Origin: Methylococcaceae bacterium
Lineage (GTDB): Bacteria; Pseudomonadota; Gammaproteobacteria; Methylococcales; Methylomonadaceae
DNA: 60,877 nt
Reading direction: 5' to 3'
NCBI GenBank assembly: GCA_005772825.1
Contig: SXIP01000062.1
Location: forward strand, 1 to 60,877
Position numbers and translations under genes: made by a program. The notes below the pieces were generated by a model, which saw only the letters and a list, made by a program, of their open reading frames with translations, was not told the origin of the DNA and searched no databases. Numbering within the stretch: position 1 is the first letter of the stretch; every line of letters starts with the position of its first letter. Of the stretch, positions 21,401 through 29,235 are shown piece after piece.

Positions 21401-22666
21401 AACTCAATGGTTGACCCTTTAATGCACTTGTTACGCAATGCGGTTGATCATGGTATCGAAAGCGAGTCCGAGCGCGTGGCAAAAGGCAAGCCGCGACACG
21501 GTCGGGTAAGCATCAACTTTGAGCGGGAAGGCAATAATATCCTGGTGAGTTGCCGGGACGACGGTCGTGGCCTCGACTTTGCCGCGATACGCGAGGCGGC
21601 GGAAAAGCAGGGCGTATTGAAGCCTGATCAGGCGGTTTCCGAAGATGACTTAAAGCGCTTCATCCTGCGTCCCAATTTTTCCACGCGGAGCCATTCCACC
21701 CAGACCTCGGGGCGTGGTGTAGGCATGGATGCTGTCTATTTTCAGGTTACCACACTCGGGGGCTCGCTCTCCCTGCATTCCGAACAGGGGCAAGGCTTGA
21801 CCGTTGAGCTGACGATGCCTCTGCCGCTGAGCCGGTCGCATGCGCTGTTGGCGCAGGCCGGCAATTACCGGGTGGCGATTGCGGGTAAAGGGATTATACA
21901 GGTCATCTATTCCGGCTCCGGCGAATTTATAACCGTCGATGGCGAACGTATGCTGCGGATAGAGGATAACAACTATCCGTTGATGTCGCTGAACAGGCTG
22001 TTGCGTGTTCCTCAGCCGCCCAGGGAAAGTCGGGCTCATAGCGCCGTATTACTGGTGCAATCCAATGAGAAAATTACCGCAGTCCTGCTGGATGCAATAA
22101 CCGACAGTCTGGATATCGTCATCAAAAATTTCGGTTTCTATATCAAGAAAATTCCGGGGTTTATGGGGGCGGCGATCATGGGCGACGGTTCGGTAGCGCC
22201 TGTACTCGATGTGCCTGAGTTACTCAGAATTGCGGATGCGGCATTGAATGCCGGTTATATTCGTGCGATTGAAACCATTGAGCAGGGAGCTATGCTGCCA
22301 AAGGTGCTGGTGGTCGATGATTCGCTCAGCCAGCGTCGGGCGCTTGAACAATTGCTGCATGATACCGGTTTTCATGTCATCTCGGCGCGTGACGGTATTG
22401 AAGCGGTAGAAATGCTTGAAAAGACCAAGCCGGATATTGTGCTTACCGATTTGGAGATGCCCAGAATGAACGGTATAGAGCTCGCCTCACATATTCGTTC
22501 TAAGGAAGGTACTAAAACCATTCCTGTCATCATGATTACGTCAAGAACGACGCAAAAACATCGGAAGATGGCCGAGGATGCAGGGGTTGGCTTTTATATC
22601 GTCAAACCGGTACGGGAAGATGACCTGCTGGCCAAGATGCAAATCTTGTTGGAAAAAGCACGATAA
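18404..22666 (+). CDS. chpA: ChpA/PilL-type hybrid sensor kinase with tandem N-terminal repeats
   Basis: This 1420-residue protein is the central kinase of the chemosensory operon. It begins with three similar units of about 100 residues, at about 29-132, 214-314 and 362-462, each carrying YGLQDAC and ending HPDL.L.L..D.F. A more divergent helical region follows to about 630, then one HPt domain with the phospho-histidine in HTLKGSA (about residue 695), a CheA-like dimerisation region, an HATPase with LLRNAVDHGIES, DDGRGLD and GRGVGMDAV, a CheW-like domain at about 1150-1300, and a C-terminal receiver with aspartate in IVLTDLEMPRMNG (about residue 1349). I choose ATG 18404 (ATGA overlap with the adaptor, GGAG upstream) over an in-frame ATG at 18374. 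Confidence 0.92.
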   Translation: MTRIFQHEDEESIIKTSAADIGFDHEKQAIEKHIAAIEQYAESAGADGFYGLQDACLIIVEALRELSDLPQSDDSFFSKADLLSMLDEFPILVEAYRQDPGSVARELVITLHHPDLDLALSDDDFAVLATELNEGKVATDSPGHDADRSSLPFSQMARNFLHKRFIRPVQKAVHQVGMSVQHQDNEPSAPTSEDSKPQADSLQFGSSLFNPEKQTVEDYIAAIEQFADQAVLDGYYGLQDACLVIADALRELPEASAPLRFDLLSILNQWPQLMVAYRQEPQAAIAEIIKILRHPDLNLPLMEDEFVMIETMLVQDSSGAAEPQAAAIDQILTDESLAQNDMTKESVNLSSTSQGEPGPQGQTVGDSISVIEAFADRAAENHYYGLQDACLLMAEALRELPQEVSASANPDLLALLDDWSALINAYHATPGSTAASIVKILRHPDLHLPLSEDEFAMLETALAEPADAGDGDARQEPVEEPAPLSPAVLELVQLLVMQAELIDSGLQGVVLDNTAALPDDLQQLAEYLERYTKASEMAGFEGLARICEHVHANILRLSEDVQAFTPERLALLRAWIDHVKDYLAAFNATDAGQVMLAQLADSRWILPLSADAGAAILTQIQATDSTVSSQEEEIREKVASPEDVSLALPDDVNRELLELLLQELPIYTQQFSEAVQRIQAGGSVQDIEVAQRIAHTLKGSANTVGVKGIAVLTHQLEDILTACAKAHRLPGDALANVLIEAADCLESMSECLMGLGDPPDEALTILQGVLDWANRIEQNGIQEVDDKEAPEPTRNLIDRDERETLSQTEPAEPASQKSQAGMVRVPTEQIDNLFRLTGESIILNSQANERLRRMKHQLQTMETQFSLLQQLGDGLQELIDLKDLSGRSLVNLGAGFDALEMDQYNELHTASLRLVEAAVDAREMSLDARKELDQMGEVLEYQQRMIIDTQEAIMTTRLVPVSTITPRLQRGMRQTCRLTGKQSDLILSGETLLIDSDTLNSMVDPLMHLLRNAVDHGIESESERVAKGKPRHGRVSINFEREGNNILVSCRDDGRGLDFAAIREAAEKQGVLKPDQAVSEDDLKRFILRPNFSTRSHSTQTSGRGVGMDAVYFQVTTLGGSLSLHSEQGQGLTVELTMPLPLSRSHALLAQAGNYRVAIAGKGIIQVIYSGSGEFITVDGERMLRIEDNNYPLMSLNRLLRVPQPPRESRAHSAVLLVQSNEKITAVLLDAITDSLDIVIKNFGFYIKKIPGFMGAAIMGDGSVAPVLDVPELLRIADAALNAGYIRAIETIEQGAMLPKVLVVDDSLSQRRALEQLLHDTGFHVISARDGIEAVEMLEKTKPDIVLTDLEMPRMNGIELASHIRSKEGTKTIPVIMITSRTTQKHRKMAEDAGVGFYIVKPVREDDLLAKMQILLEKAR
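18488..18800 (+). repeat. chpA N-terminal coding repeat, unit 1
   Basis: This is the first of three homologous coding units. It reads IEKHIAAIEQYAES at its start, has FYGLQDACLIIVEALREL in the middle and HHPDLDLALSDDDF near the end. It is the most diverged of the three at DNA level. Confidence 0.75.
19043..19349 (+). repeat. chpA N-terminal coding repeat, unit 2
   Basis: The unit begins QTVEDYIAAIEQFADQ, contains YYGLQDACLVIADALREL and ends RHPDLNLPLMEDEF. Its 3' part is strikingly similar at DNA level to unit 3, around 19268-19322 against 19715-19769. Confidence 0.8.
19487..19793 (+). repeat. chpA N-terminal coding repeat, unit 3
   Basis: The unit begins QTVGDSISVIEAFADR, contains YYGLQDACLLMAEALREL and ends RHPDLHLPLSEDEF. 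The near-identity of its 3' part to unit 2 suggests recent duplication or gene conversion. Confidence 0.8.
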
Positions 22667-22708
22667 AGATTGCAATACGCAAAATTGTAGCCGAAAAATA
22701 AAACATCT

Positions 22709-22801
22709 ATGACACAAGAAAAGACAAGCTTGTTTAGCTGGCTTCTGCTACAGCGGAAATTTGAGCTATTCGGCAGAAACATCATTGAAAATGGGAAATG
22801 A
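22709..22801 (+). pseudogene. Relic of a second pilJ start (30 codons)
   Basis: An ATG at 22709 opens a 30-codon frame that ends at TGA 22799-22801. Its first 22 or so codons align without gaps with the start of the downstream pil[15 protein letters not shown] against [14 protein letters not shown], then QRKFELFG against WQKFLLLG, with much DNA identity. After that the similarity stops. This looks like the surviving 5' end of a tandem pilJ-type gene whose remainder was lost. Whether the 30-residue peptide is translated, and couples to pilJ, cannot be told; it ends 4 bases before pilJ. Confidence 0.8.
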
Positions 22802-22805
22802 TAAA

Positions 22806-25046
22806 ATGAAACAAGAAAATGCAAGCCTGTTCAGTCAGTTGCTCCTGTGGCAGAAATTTTTGCTGTTAGGCGTGATCATGCTCATCCTGGTGGTGATGCC
22901 TTTTTATTTATATATATCGGATGGGCAGAAACAGATCAATAACTACGAACGGGGACAGGCGGGTCTGATGACCGGGTCGAAATTAGTGGATATCCTGAAG
23001 ACGACTCAGAAACATCGGGGATTGGCTGCTGTGGTGTTGTTCGGCGATACCAGTAAGAAAGCCGACCTGCTCAAGGAAAATACACATCTTAACGAAGCTG
23101 TCTCTGCCTTCGATGTGACTGTCAGTGAATTGAGTTATCCTGAGCTGACGGAAAAATGGAACAGTATCAAGGATACCTGGCAGAAGATAAGTCAAGGTCT
23201 TGCCACCGGCAAAATCGACAGGGAAAGATTGTGGGAGCTGCATACGCACCAGATAGATTTGACGAAAGAAGCATTATTATTGATTCTCGGCAACTCCAGC
23301 ATGACTCTGGATGCGTTTCCGCAATCTTATTTCCTGGTTCAGGGCGTTATGATCAATCTGCCCGAATTATTTGACCGGATGGGTCTGGCCCGTGCTTATG
23401 GCCGGGAGTTCCTGGAAAGAGCCTTATCGGTTTCCAGCCTCAGTCCACAGGAACAGGCCGAAATGGAAAAATATCGCGCCTTGCTGGCGGAAACGGTCAA
23501 ACTGTCGCGTTCAAGTCTTAAGGCCAATGCCGCTTCGTTGCTGATGTCGGTAAGCCATATTCCCGAACTGAAAACCAGTCTGGAAACACGTATCAATAAC
23601 CTGTTTGATGTGGCGGAAGCACCACTTAAGCTGAGTGAGCAGATTATCGATACCAGAACAACGACCTATCCGTCCATTAACGATTTCCGTAGTAAATACA
23701 ACACAGCCACCGATGCGACTTTCGAATTGATTATCGCTTCTATAGATGCGTTGAACGGGCAATTCGACAAGCAGATCGGGCAAGTGCGCAGATCGCAGTA
23801 CATTATTATTTCTATCATGTTAATGGTATCGATGTTGGGTACCTTGATTGCGGTGTTTATCGTAGGTTCTATTACCGGCCCGGTGAATAAACTGGTGACG
23901 GTCATGAAAAAGCTGGCATCCGGTGACAGTACCGCCCGTTCCAATATGCAGGCCATCGATGAGCTTGGCGTTTTGGGGCGTCAGTTTGACGCCATGGTGG
24001 ATCAGCGTGAGGCATTAAGAGCGAGGATTCAGGAAGAGAACGAAACACTCAACAACTCGGTTATTGATTTGCTTCAAGCGGTGGCAAGACTGGCGCAACG
24101 GGATCTGACAGTGAAAGTGCCGGTGGCTGAAGACATTACCGGCCCGGTTGCCGACGCGTTGAATATGCTGTCCGGTGAAACCTCCAAGGTACTGAGCCGG
24201 GTGGTTCAAATCGCCCGTGACGTATCAAAGGTTTCTTACCAGGTACAAAGTCAGTCCGCGATAGTTATCGACGTGGCGGCGGAAGAAAAACGAGAAGTGG
24301 AGCAGGCGGCCATGGAACTTAACGAAGCATCGAGGGCCATGTTGGAGATCGCCAAGCTGGCGTTCTCCTGTAACGAAGCAGCCCAGAAGGCGATTAAAAA
24401 CACCGATAAGGCGCAGGAATCGGTTTTGGGTACGGTGCAGGGTATCACAACAATTCGCGATACCATCCGTGAAACTGAAAAACGTATCAAACGTTTGGGC
24501 GAACGTTCGCAGGAAATCGGCGGCGTGGTTAAACTGATTAACGAAATTTCGGAACGTACCCATATTCTGGCGCTTAACGCCTCCATGCATGCGGCTTCTG
24601 CCGGTGAAGCCGGACGCGGTTTTGCGGTCGTCGCCAACGAAGTACAAAAGCTGGCGGAAAACTCCCGTGAGGCGACCTCGAAAATTGCCGCGCTGGTTAA
24701 TAATATCCAGGTCGAGACCGCTGACACGGTAATCACCATGAATGATGCTATCAGCCAGGTGGTGCGCGGAACGGATCTGGCTCAGCAGGCGGGTAGTGAA
24801 ATGCGTGAAACACGTGATACGACCGCCAACCTGGTACTGCTGGTAAAACAGATTGCCGAAAGCTCGACAACGCAATCTGATACGTCCAGACGTTTGCTGG
24901 AGCGTGCTCAGCAGATTCAGAAGAGCACCAGTCAAACCTATGATCAGTTGCAGGAGCAAGGTCACCAGACCAACCTGTTGGTTGATCTATCCAATAGCCT
25001 GGTGACCTCGGTGGGCGTATTTACGCTGCCCAAGCAGGTAAGTTAG
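22806..25046 (+). CDS. pilJ: PilJ-type methyl-accepting chemoreceptor
   Basis: PilJ is the inner-membrane receptor of the Pil-Chp pathway, which senses surface contact through pilus tension. The 746-residue protein has membrane helices at about residues 15-36 and 332-355, a large periplasmic region between them, a HAMP segment ([19 protein letters not shown]), a second HAMP-like stretch, and a cytoplasmic signalling hairpin with [20 protein letters not shown]. The frame is open upstream (TTG 22761, ATG 22791), but 22806 is preferred because the protein then starts cleanly at the region also preserved in the upstream relic. It lies last in this operon, after chpA, whereas in Pseudomonas pilJ precedes chpA. 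No PilK methyltransferase is adjacent. Confidence 0.9.
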   Translation: MKQENASLFSQLLLWQKFLLLGVIMLILVVMPFYLYISDGQKQINNYERGQAGLMTGSKLVDILKTTQKHRGLAAVVLFGDTSKKADLLKENTHLNEAVSAFDVTVSELSYPELTEKWNSIKDTWQKISQGLATGKIDRERLWELHTHQIDLTKEALLLILGNSSMTLDAFPQSYFLVQGVMINLPELFDRMGLARAYGREFLERALSVSSLSPQEQAEMEKYRALLAETVKLSRSSLKANAASLLMSVSHIPELKTSLETRINNLFDVAEAPLKLSEQIIDTRTTTYPSINDFRSKYNTATDATFELIIASIDALNGQFDKQIGQVRRSQYIIISIMLMVSMLGTLIAVFIVGSITGPVNKLVTVMKKLASGDSTARSNMQAIDELGVLGRQFDAMVDQREALRARIQEENETLNNSVIDLLQAVARLAQRDLTVKVPVAEDITGPVADALNMLSGETSKVLSRVVQIARDVSKVSYQVQSQSAIVIDVAAEEKREVEQAAMELNEASRAMLEIAKLAFSCNEAAQKAIKNTDKAQESVLGTVQGITTIRDTIRETEKRIKRLGERSQEIGGVVKLINEISERTHILALNASMHAASAGEAGRGFAVVANEVQKLAENSREATSKIAALVNNIQVETADTVITMNDAISQVVRGTDLAQQAGSEMRETRDTTANLVLLVKQIAESSTTQSDTSRRLLERAQQIQKSTSQTYDQLQEQGHQTNLLVDLSNSLVTSVGVFTLPKQVS

Positions 25047-25371
25047 CACCGGCTGGTAATCATCGGGGGAAACAATTTTTGCACCCTCGTTTCATGCCAA
25101 CCTTATATGTCACGATTGTCAGGTTAAATAGTGACAGGCTGTTCCAAAAAGGGCGACTCTGATCGGTCGCCCCATGAAGACCTGATCTTCCCGCTGTAAC
25201 GCTCATCTTTATATACAAACCTATGGTCATAAGTCCCTATTTTTATGGGCTATGGGTCTGTTTGTGCTTAAAAAAGAGCTAAGACGGGAAATAAATACTA
25301 AAAGAATTATAAATAACTCCTGGCGCTACCGCTTACCCGCGGCGCGTTTACTTTTTTAAGGGAAGACCGAT
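25047..25371 (+). other. Intergenic region between pilJ and the porin gene
   Basis: No gene is seen. It contains a hairpin at 25151-25172 (listed separately) and an AT-rich stretch at about 25260-25315 that may hold the promoter of the porin gene, though I cannot place clear hexamers. Confidence 0.45.
25146..25172 (-). terminator. Hairpin with T-run on the - strand, possibly a REP-type element
   Basis: GGGCGAC (25151-25157) and GTCGCCC (25166-25172) form a perfect 7-bp stem with an 8-base loop. The AAAAA before the left arm makes a T-run when read on the - strand, so it has the form of a - strand terminator, yet no - strand gene lies nearby. It may instead be a dispersed GTCGCCC-type palindrome and could block antisense transcription into pilJ. 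Confidence 0.4.
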
Positions 25372-26889
25372 ATGAAAAAATATAGCAAAACTATAATTGC
25401 AGGCACCGTTAATCTGGCATTAATGGGTTCCGGAAACGCATTGGCGGAGGAAGGATTCTGGGATGGCGTCAGCGAGCGCGTATCCAAAGAATTCAATTCC
25501 AAAGAGTGGCGGGAAGTGCCTGATGAAGCGCTGATCCCTGCAAGCCGGATCAAATGGAACCGTCTGGCGAAAGCCGCCTTGAATTTGCCTGAGTGGGTGG
25601 AATTCAGCTTGAGTCAGCGCACCCGCTTTGAATCGGTGTCGCATCCCTGGCGCAACGGACAGAATGGTCATATCGATCAACAGGTCCCTATGCAATCAAG
25701 GGTACGCTTAGGCGTCAATCAGGGGCCGTTTTGGTTGATGTTTGAAGGCCAGGACTCGCGCACTCATCATGTCAGCACTCATCAATCAATACTTGATGAC
25801 TTTGACGGCAACACGGTAACCAATAAATTCGATGTCCTGCAGTTATTCGGTTCAGCCACTTTTCGCAATATTTACGATACAGGTTTAAGAGTTGATGCGC
25901 ATCTCGGACGAATGACGTTGATGGTCGGTTCGGCGCGATTGGTCGGCAGAAACGGTTACCGCAACACGACCGGCAGCTTTGATGGCGGTCACCTGGCTAT
26001 CGGCAACGACAAAGACTGGCGGGTCAGAACATTCCTAACCTCACCGGTACAAATAGAAACGGCGCAAATGGATAACAGCAGTCGGTCCCGTCTGTTTTGG
26101 GGGACGGTTTTTGAATCGACTCAATTATCGTGGCTGAGCGGTGAGGCTTATTATTTTGGCCTGAACGATAAAGAAGATCCTGCCAGAACGAGTACTTTTT
26201 CAACCTTCGGCGCTCGCGCTTATCAAAGCCCTGCCAAAGGCAGCAAATTTGAAAAACAGGACATCGGTAAAATCGATTATGAATTTGAAAGCGCGGTGCA
26301 AACCGGCGATAAGTCTTCCAAGGGTGTTAATAAAGATTTTTTTGCTTATATGAGTCATGCCGAGATTGGCTATACCGTTAACGCGCCGTGGTTTCCACGC
26401 TTTGATGGCGAATATGATTACGCCAGCGGAACTAATGATCCTGATAGCGGTAGCAATAACACCTTTGACAGGTTGAACGGTTTACGCCGTGCGGACATGA
26501 TGCAAACCGGTATTTTCGGCGCATTTTTCCGCTCCAACATTGAATCGGCAGGCTCTCGGCTTACCTTGCAGCCACGCGATGATCTGAAGTTAATGGCCAA
26601 GCATCATGTCTGGTATTTGGCCGAAGCGAAAGATGCGTTTTCAGGATCCAACCTGAATTCTGATTTTAAGCCGTTGCAGGATAAAACCGGTGGTTCCGGT
26701 CGCTTTTTGGGGCATGATCTTGAGATGGTTGCGCAATGGAAGCTGAAGTCCAACGTGATTATTGAAGTGGGTTATGAGCATTGGTTTAAAGGTGATTATT
26801 TCAAACGTCTTCCGGCATCGGCGGGTTTACCTGCCGGTGGTGAGAAAGACACGGATTATTTCTTTGTCAATACCGAGTTCCGTATTTGA
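25372..26889 (+). CDS. Alginate-export-family outer-membrane porin
   Basis: The 505-residue product has a signal peptide (MKKYSKTIIAGTVNLALMGS, cleavage near ALAEEGF) and then a beta-barrel-like pattern with alternating aromatic residues, ending in the C-terminal aromatic-rich strand DTDYFFVNTEFRI expected for BAM substrates. Segments such as LSQRTRFESVSHPW, RLGVNQGPFWLMFEGQDSR and LHLGR-like strands fit the alginate_exp family related to AlgE. No alginate biosynthesis genes are near, so the substrate is unknown; homologues without such context may carry other organic anions. AAGGGAAG precedes the start. It is separated from the chemosensory operon and probably transcribed alone. Confidence 0.8.
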   Translation: MKKYSKTIIAGTVNLALMGSGNALAEEGFWDGVSERVSKEFNSKEWREVPDEALIPASRIKWNRLAKAALNLPEWVEFSLSQRTRFESVSHPWRNGQNGHIDQQVPMQSRVRLGVNQGPFWLMFEGQDSRTHHVSTHQSILDDFDGNTVTNKFDVLQLFGSATFRNIYDTGLRVDAHLGRMTLMVGSARLVGRNGYRNTTGSFDGGHLAIGNDKDWRVRTFLTSPVQIETAQMDNSSRSRLFWGTVFESTQLSWLSGEAYYFGLNDKEDPARTSTFSTFGARAYQSPAKGSKFEKQDIGKIDYEFESAVQTGDKSSKGVNKDFFAYMSHAEIGYTVNAPWFPRFDGEYDYASGTNDPDSGSNNTFDRLNGLRRADMMQTGIFGAFFRSNIESAGSRLTLQPRDDLKLMAKHHVWYLAEAKDAFSGSNLNSDFKPLQDKTGGSGRFLGHDLEMVAQWKLKSNVIIEVGYEHWFKGDYFKRLPASAGLPAGGEKDTDYFFVNTEFRI

Positions 26890-26914
26890 TTCAGAAATGG
26901 TCGATATGTCTTGC

Positions 26915-26939
26915 CGACATGCACGATATAGGCATGTCG
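26915..26939 (+). terminator. Possible stem-loop after the porin gene
   Basis: CGACATGC (26915-26922) and GCATGTCG (26932-26939) form a perfect 8-bp stem with a 9-base loop, 25 bases after the porin stop codon. No T-run follows, so it may be an mRNA-end stabiliser rather than an intrinsic terminator. Confidence 0.4.
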
Positions 26940-27138
26940 CCTGATGAGACTTGGCAAGTCAGAGCAGAGCCGATTTTTACGATACTCCGGCATAAGCGCT
27001 AATGAAGCCTGCATTTACTGACTACTTTATTGTGTGACAAACAACCTGGAAATCAGTAAGCTTCAATATTGTACACATAGATTCAATGTGTTGATTGGCT
27101 TGGTGATTTCAATTTATTTACTTGAAAGGAGATAAAAA

Positions 27139-27870
27139 ATGACAAGCTATAATATTACCCTTGTTGTCCTGTCCTTTGCCGTCGCGGTAATGGGTTCTTT
27201 AATGGCTTTAATCATGACACGCGACGCACTGCTGCGCTCAGCCGACAGTCGTCGTGGCTTGGTTGCTTTGGCTGCACTGTGCCTCGGCGGTGTAGGCATT
27301 TGGTCCATGCACTTTATCGGTATGTTGGCGTTCGATATGAATGGCATGGACATGAACTATAATTGGTGGCTCACCGCCTTGTCTTTACTGGTGGGAATCG
27401 TCGTGGTTTATATCGGTTTGGCTCTGATGAGCCTGGGTGAATTCAGTTACTTCAGATTAATTCTGGCCGGCATTTTTGTAGGCTTTGGCGTTGCAGCAAT
27501 GCATTACACCGGCATGTTGTCGATGCAGGTACAGGCTGATGCGCATTGGAATGCGGCGATTATCGCCGCTTCGATCGGTATCGCGGTGGTTGCATCTATA
27601 GTCGCGCTGTGGTTGGCCGTTCATGTCAAAAAGATGTGGCAAATGATGGTGAGCGCGGTGGTTATGGGGGTTGCGGTGTGCGGCATGCATTATACCGGTA
27701 TGGCGGCTGTTGATTTTGTGCATAATCCGGCATTGCCTGCTGTTGAGCCGATGACCACAACCATAACGGTTTTTGCGATGAGTATCGCCGTGATCGATAC
27801 TGTGATTGCCGTGCTGGCGATGATGGTGGCTATGGTGGAAATGAATAAGCGCACCTTTACTTCTGTTTAG
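27139..27870 (+). CDS. Stand-alone MHYT-domain membrane sensor
   Basis: The 243-residue protein is nearly all membrane helices (about seven) and carries the three diagnostic MHYT motifs: SMHFIGMLAF, AMHYTGMLSM and GMHYTGMAAV. MHYT domains were predicted to bind a metal, probably copper, and to sense oxygen, CO or NO at the inner membrane. In most proteins the domain is fused to GGDEF, EAL or kinase modules; here there is no output domain, so any signal must be passed to a partner. AAAGGAG lies 8 bases upstream of the ATG, a strong Shine-Dalgarno. It converges with a pair of uncharacterised genes on the other strand. Confidence 0.9.
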   Translation: MTSYNITLVVLSFAVAVMGSLMALIMTRDALLRSADSRRGLVALAALCLGGVGIWSMHFIGMLAFDMNGMDMNYNWWLTALSLLVGIVVVYIGLALMSLGEFSYFRLILAGIFVGFGVAAMHYTGMLSMQVQADAHWNAAIIAASIGIAVVASIVALWLAVHVKKMWQMMVSAVVMGVAVCGMHYTGMAAVDFVHNPALPAVEPMTTTITVFAMSIAVIDTVIAVLAMMVAMVEMNKRTFTSV

Positions 27871-27899
27871 TGTCGGGTTTTGAATATAAGAATCATAAT

Positions 27900-27959
27900 A
27901 TGGATAGCGATGACAACGTCTGTCTATCGCAATAAATCACTGTGGTCATTGCTATCCAT
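27900..27959. terminator. 15-bp inverted repeat between convergent genes
   Basis: ATGGATAGCGATGAC (27900-27914) pairs with GTCATTGCTATCCAT (27945-27959), with a single G-T position, around a 30-base loop. The right arm runs into the last codons of the - strand gene. It may act as a bidirectional transcript end for the MHYT gene and the opposing operon. Confidence 0.5.
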
Positions 27960-28497
27960 CCCTACCGGAATTCTGAATCAGGTTCAGCGTTTTTTCCGGC
28001 AGTTTTTCTCTATTCCCGTCTTCCAGGTAGTGCTGCGCGTCTTCATGCACTGTCGTCATAAATTGTATCAACTGCATTTCATGGCGCATTTTTTGTTCAA
28101 AGTCTTCCGCTTCCCACATGTTATTCAATAACTGTTTGGCGTGATGATGAATGGTGAAAGCGACGGCTTCAGGCAAATGAGAGTAACTGTGCCGTATTGA
28201 GCGCTTAAGTTGATCAAGCGCGGCCAGATACTGTTTATAGTCCTTGATATCCTGATTGCACCGGGTTTTAAACATGGATAGCTCGGCGTCGTTTTTAGTC
28301 CTTAGCAGGGCGATATCATGTTCCAGTTGTACGGTTTTCTTTTTTAATTCAGCCGCCAGGTTTTTTTCAGCCAGTATATAGGCCGTTTTAAGTTTTATCT
28401 GCTGATCCTGATTGGCCGTTTGCCATTGCAGGTTTTCATCTTTGACCGAATGAAAAAGCTTAGCGACGCTAATGACCCAGTCTTTTAAAAATGTCAT
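27952..28497 (-). CDS. Uncharacterised coiled-coil protein
   Basis: I do not recognise this 181-residue protein. It has no signal peptide or clear membrane helix and is rich in charged heptad-like stretches (AEKNLAAELKKKTVQLEHDI, KDYKQYLAALDQLKRSI), so a mostly helical coiled coil is likely. It has two histidine-containing segments (HSYSHLPEAV, FTIHHHAKQLL). It starts at an ATG 38 bases after the stop of the membrane-protein gene 28536-29060, and the two read as one operon. A soluble coiled coil downstream of a membrane-anchored coiled coil suggests that the two products interact. No function can be given. Confidence 0.75.
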   Translation of the reverse strand: MTFLKDWVISVAKLFHSVKDENLQWQTANQDQQIKLKTAYILAEKNLAAELKKKTVQLEHDIALLRTKNDAELSMFKTRCNQDIKDYKQYLAALDQLKRSIRHSYSHLPEAVAFTIHHHAKQLLNNMWEAEDFEQKMRHEMQLIQFMTTVHEDAQHYLEDGNREKLPEKTLNLIQNSGRDG

Positions 28498-28535
28498 GGT
28501 TTGAGCAATGCCTTGAGTTAAATTAAGCTTCTGAG

Positions 28536-29060
28536 TTAAATAAGCCGGGCTATTTTTTGCTGCAATTGTAACAGCGCCTCGCTGTCCAGCTGCTTTCGAT
28601 AATGCGTGTTTTCCTGTTGCAGTTGCAGATAAGCGCTTTTGGGTAGCTGTTGTTTAATCGACAGCAAGTCTTTATCGATCGATTTCGATAAAGACAGGAT
28701 GTGTTTACGGTCGTTGGAGCCCAGCAAACGCTTTCTCTTCAGTTCGCTAAAGTAGTTTATTTGTAATGTCCTCAGATAAAAAAGCTGTTTGAGCTGATCT
28801 TGCTTGGCCTGGGTAAATAATAAGCGTCGCTGCAGGCGTTGTTGCTCGGAAAAATAATCCAGAACGGACCGGATGATCAGTCGGCCAATCATTATCCCGC
28901 CGCTGATTAACAGCAATGCGCCGGCGCATATCAGGATCGCCAGACCAAGCTGAGTGATGAAATCGGGCAGTACTGGTAGTGTTGTTGACAACAACAGATC
29001 TGCCGACAAAAACAGGGCAAATGAGACAAGTATTAACAACAGGGAAATTCTAATAATCAA
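28536..29060 (-). CDS. Uncharacterised membrane-anchored coiled-coil protein
   Basis: I do not recognise this 174-residue protein. Two hydrophobic helices (about residues 3-24 and 38-60) are followed by a long charged helical region (YFSEQQRLQRRLLFTQAKQD, SIDKDLLSIKQQL, QLQQENTHYRKQLDSEALL) that looks coiled-coil and cytoplasmic. The start is a TTG with AAGGAAG nine bases upstream on the - strand. It is the first gene of a two-gene operon facing the MHYT sensor gene and divergent from yciO. Other starts are possible but would remove the first helix. Confidence 0.75.
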   Translation of the reverse strand: MIIRISLLLILVSFALFLSADLLLSTTLPVLPDFITQLGLAILICAGALLLISGGIMIGRLIIRSVLDYFSEQQRLQRRLLFTQAKQDQLKQLFYLRTLQINYFSELKRKRLLGSNDRKHILSLSKSIDKDLLSIKQQLPKSAYLQLQQENTHYRKQLDSEALLQLQQKIARLI

Positions 29061-29197
29061 AACGCTTGCTTCCTTAACTTAAATCAGTGTTGCGCTAGGT
29101 GCGGAAACCGGGAAACTTCCCGGCTATTGTAACCAAATATTCATTAAAAGGCTTAATGCCCCCGGTATTGATACTGCAAGCGGGTATCGATGTACGG

Positions 29198-29203
29198 TAT
29201 AAT
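29198..29203 (+). promoter_or_regulatory. TATAAT -10 element upstream of yciO
   Basis: A perfect TATAAT occurs just before an in-frame ATG at 29206. A transcript from it would begin at about 29210, after that ATG, which supports the downstream yciO start at 29236. No good -35 hexamer is found at normal spacing. Confidence 0.5.
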
Positions 29204-29235
29204 TCATGAATAATTCACTCACGCAATCTTATTCA

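Noticed and set aside
27900-28131. Open frames on the + strand across the 3' end of the coiled-coil gene
   Set aside because: They lie antisense to the - strand gene 27952-28497 and have no family resemblance.
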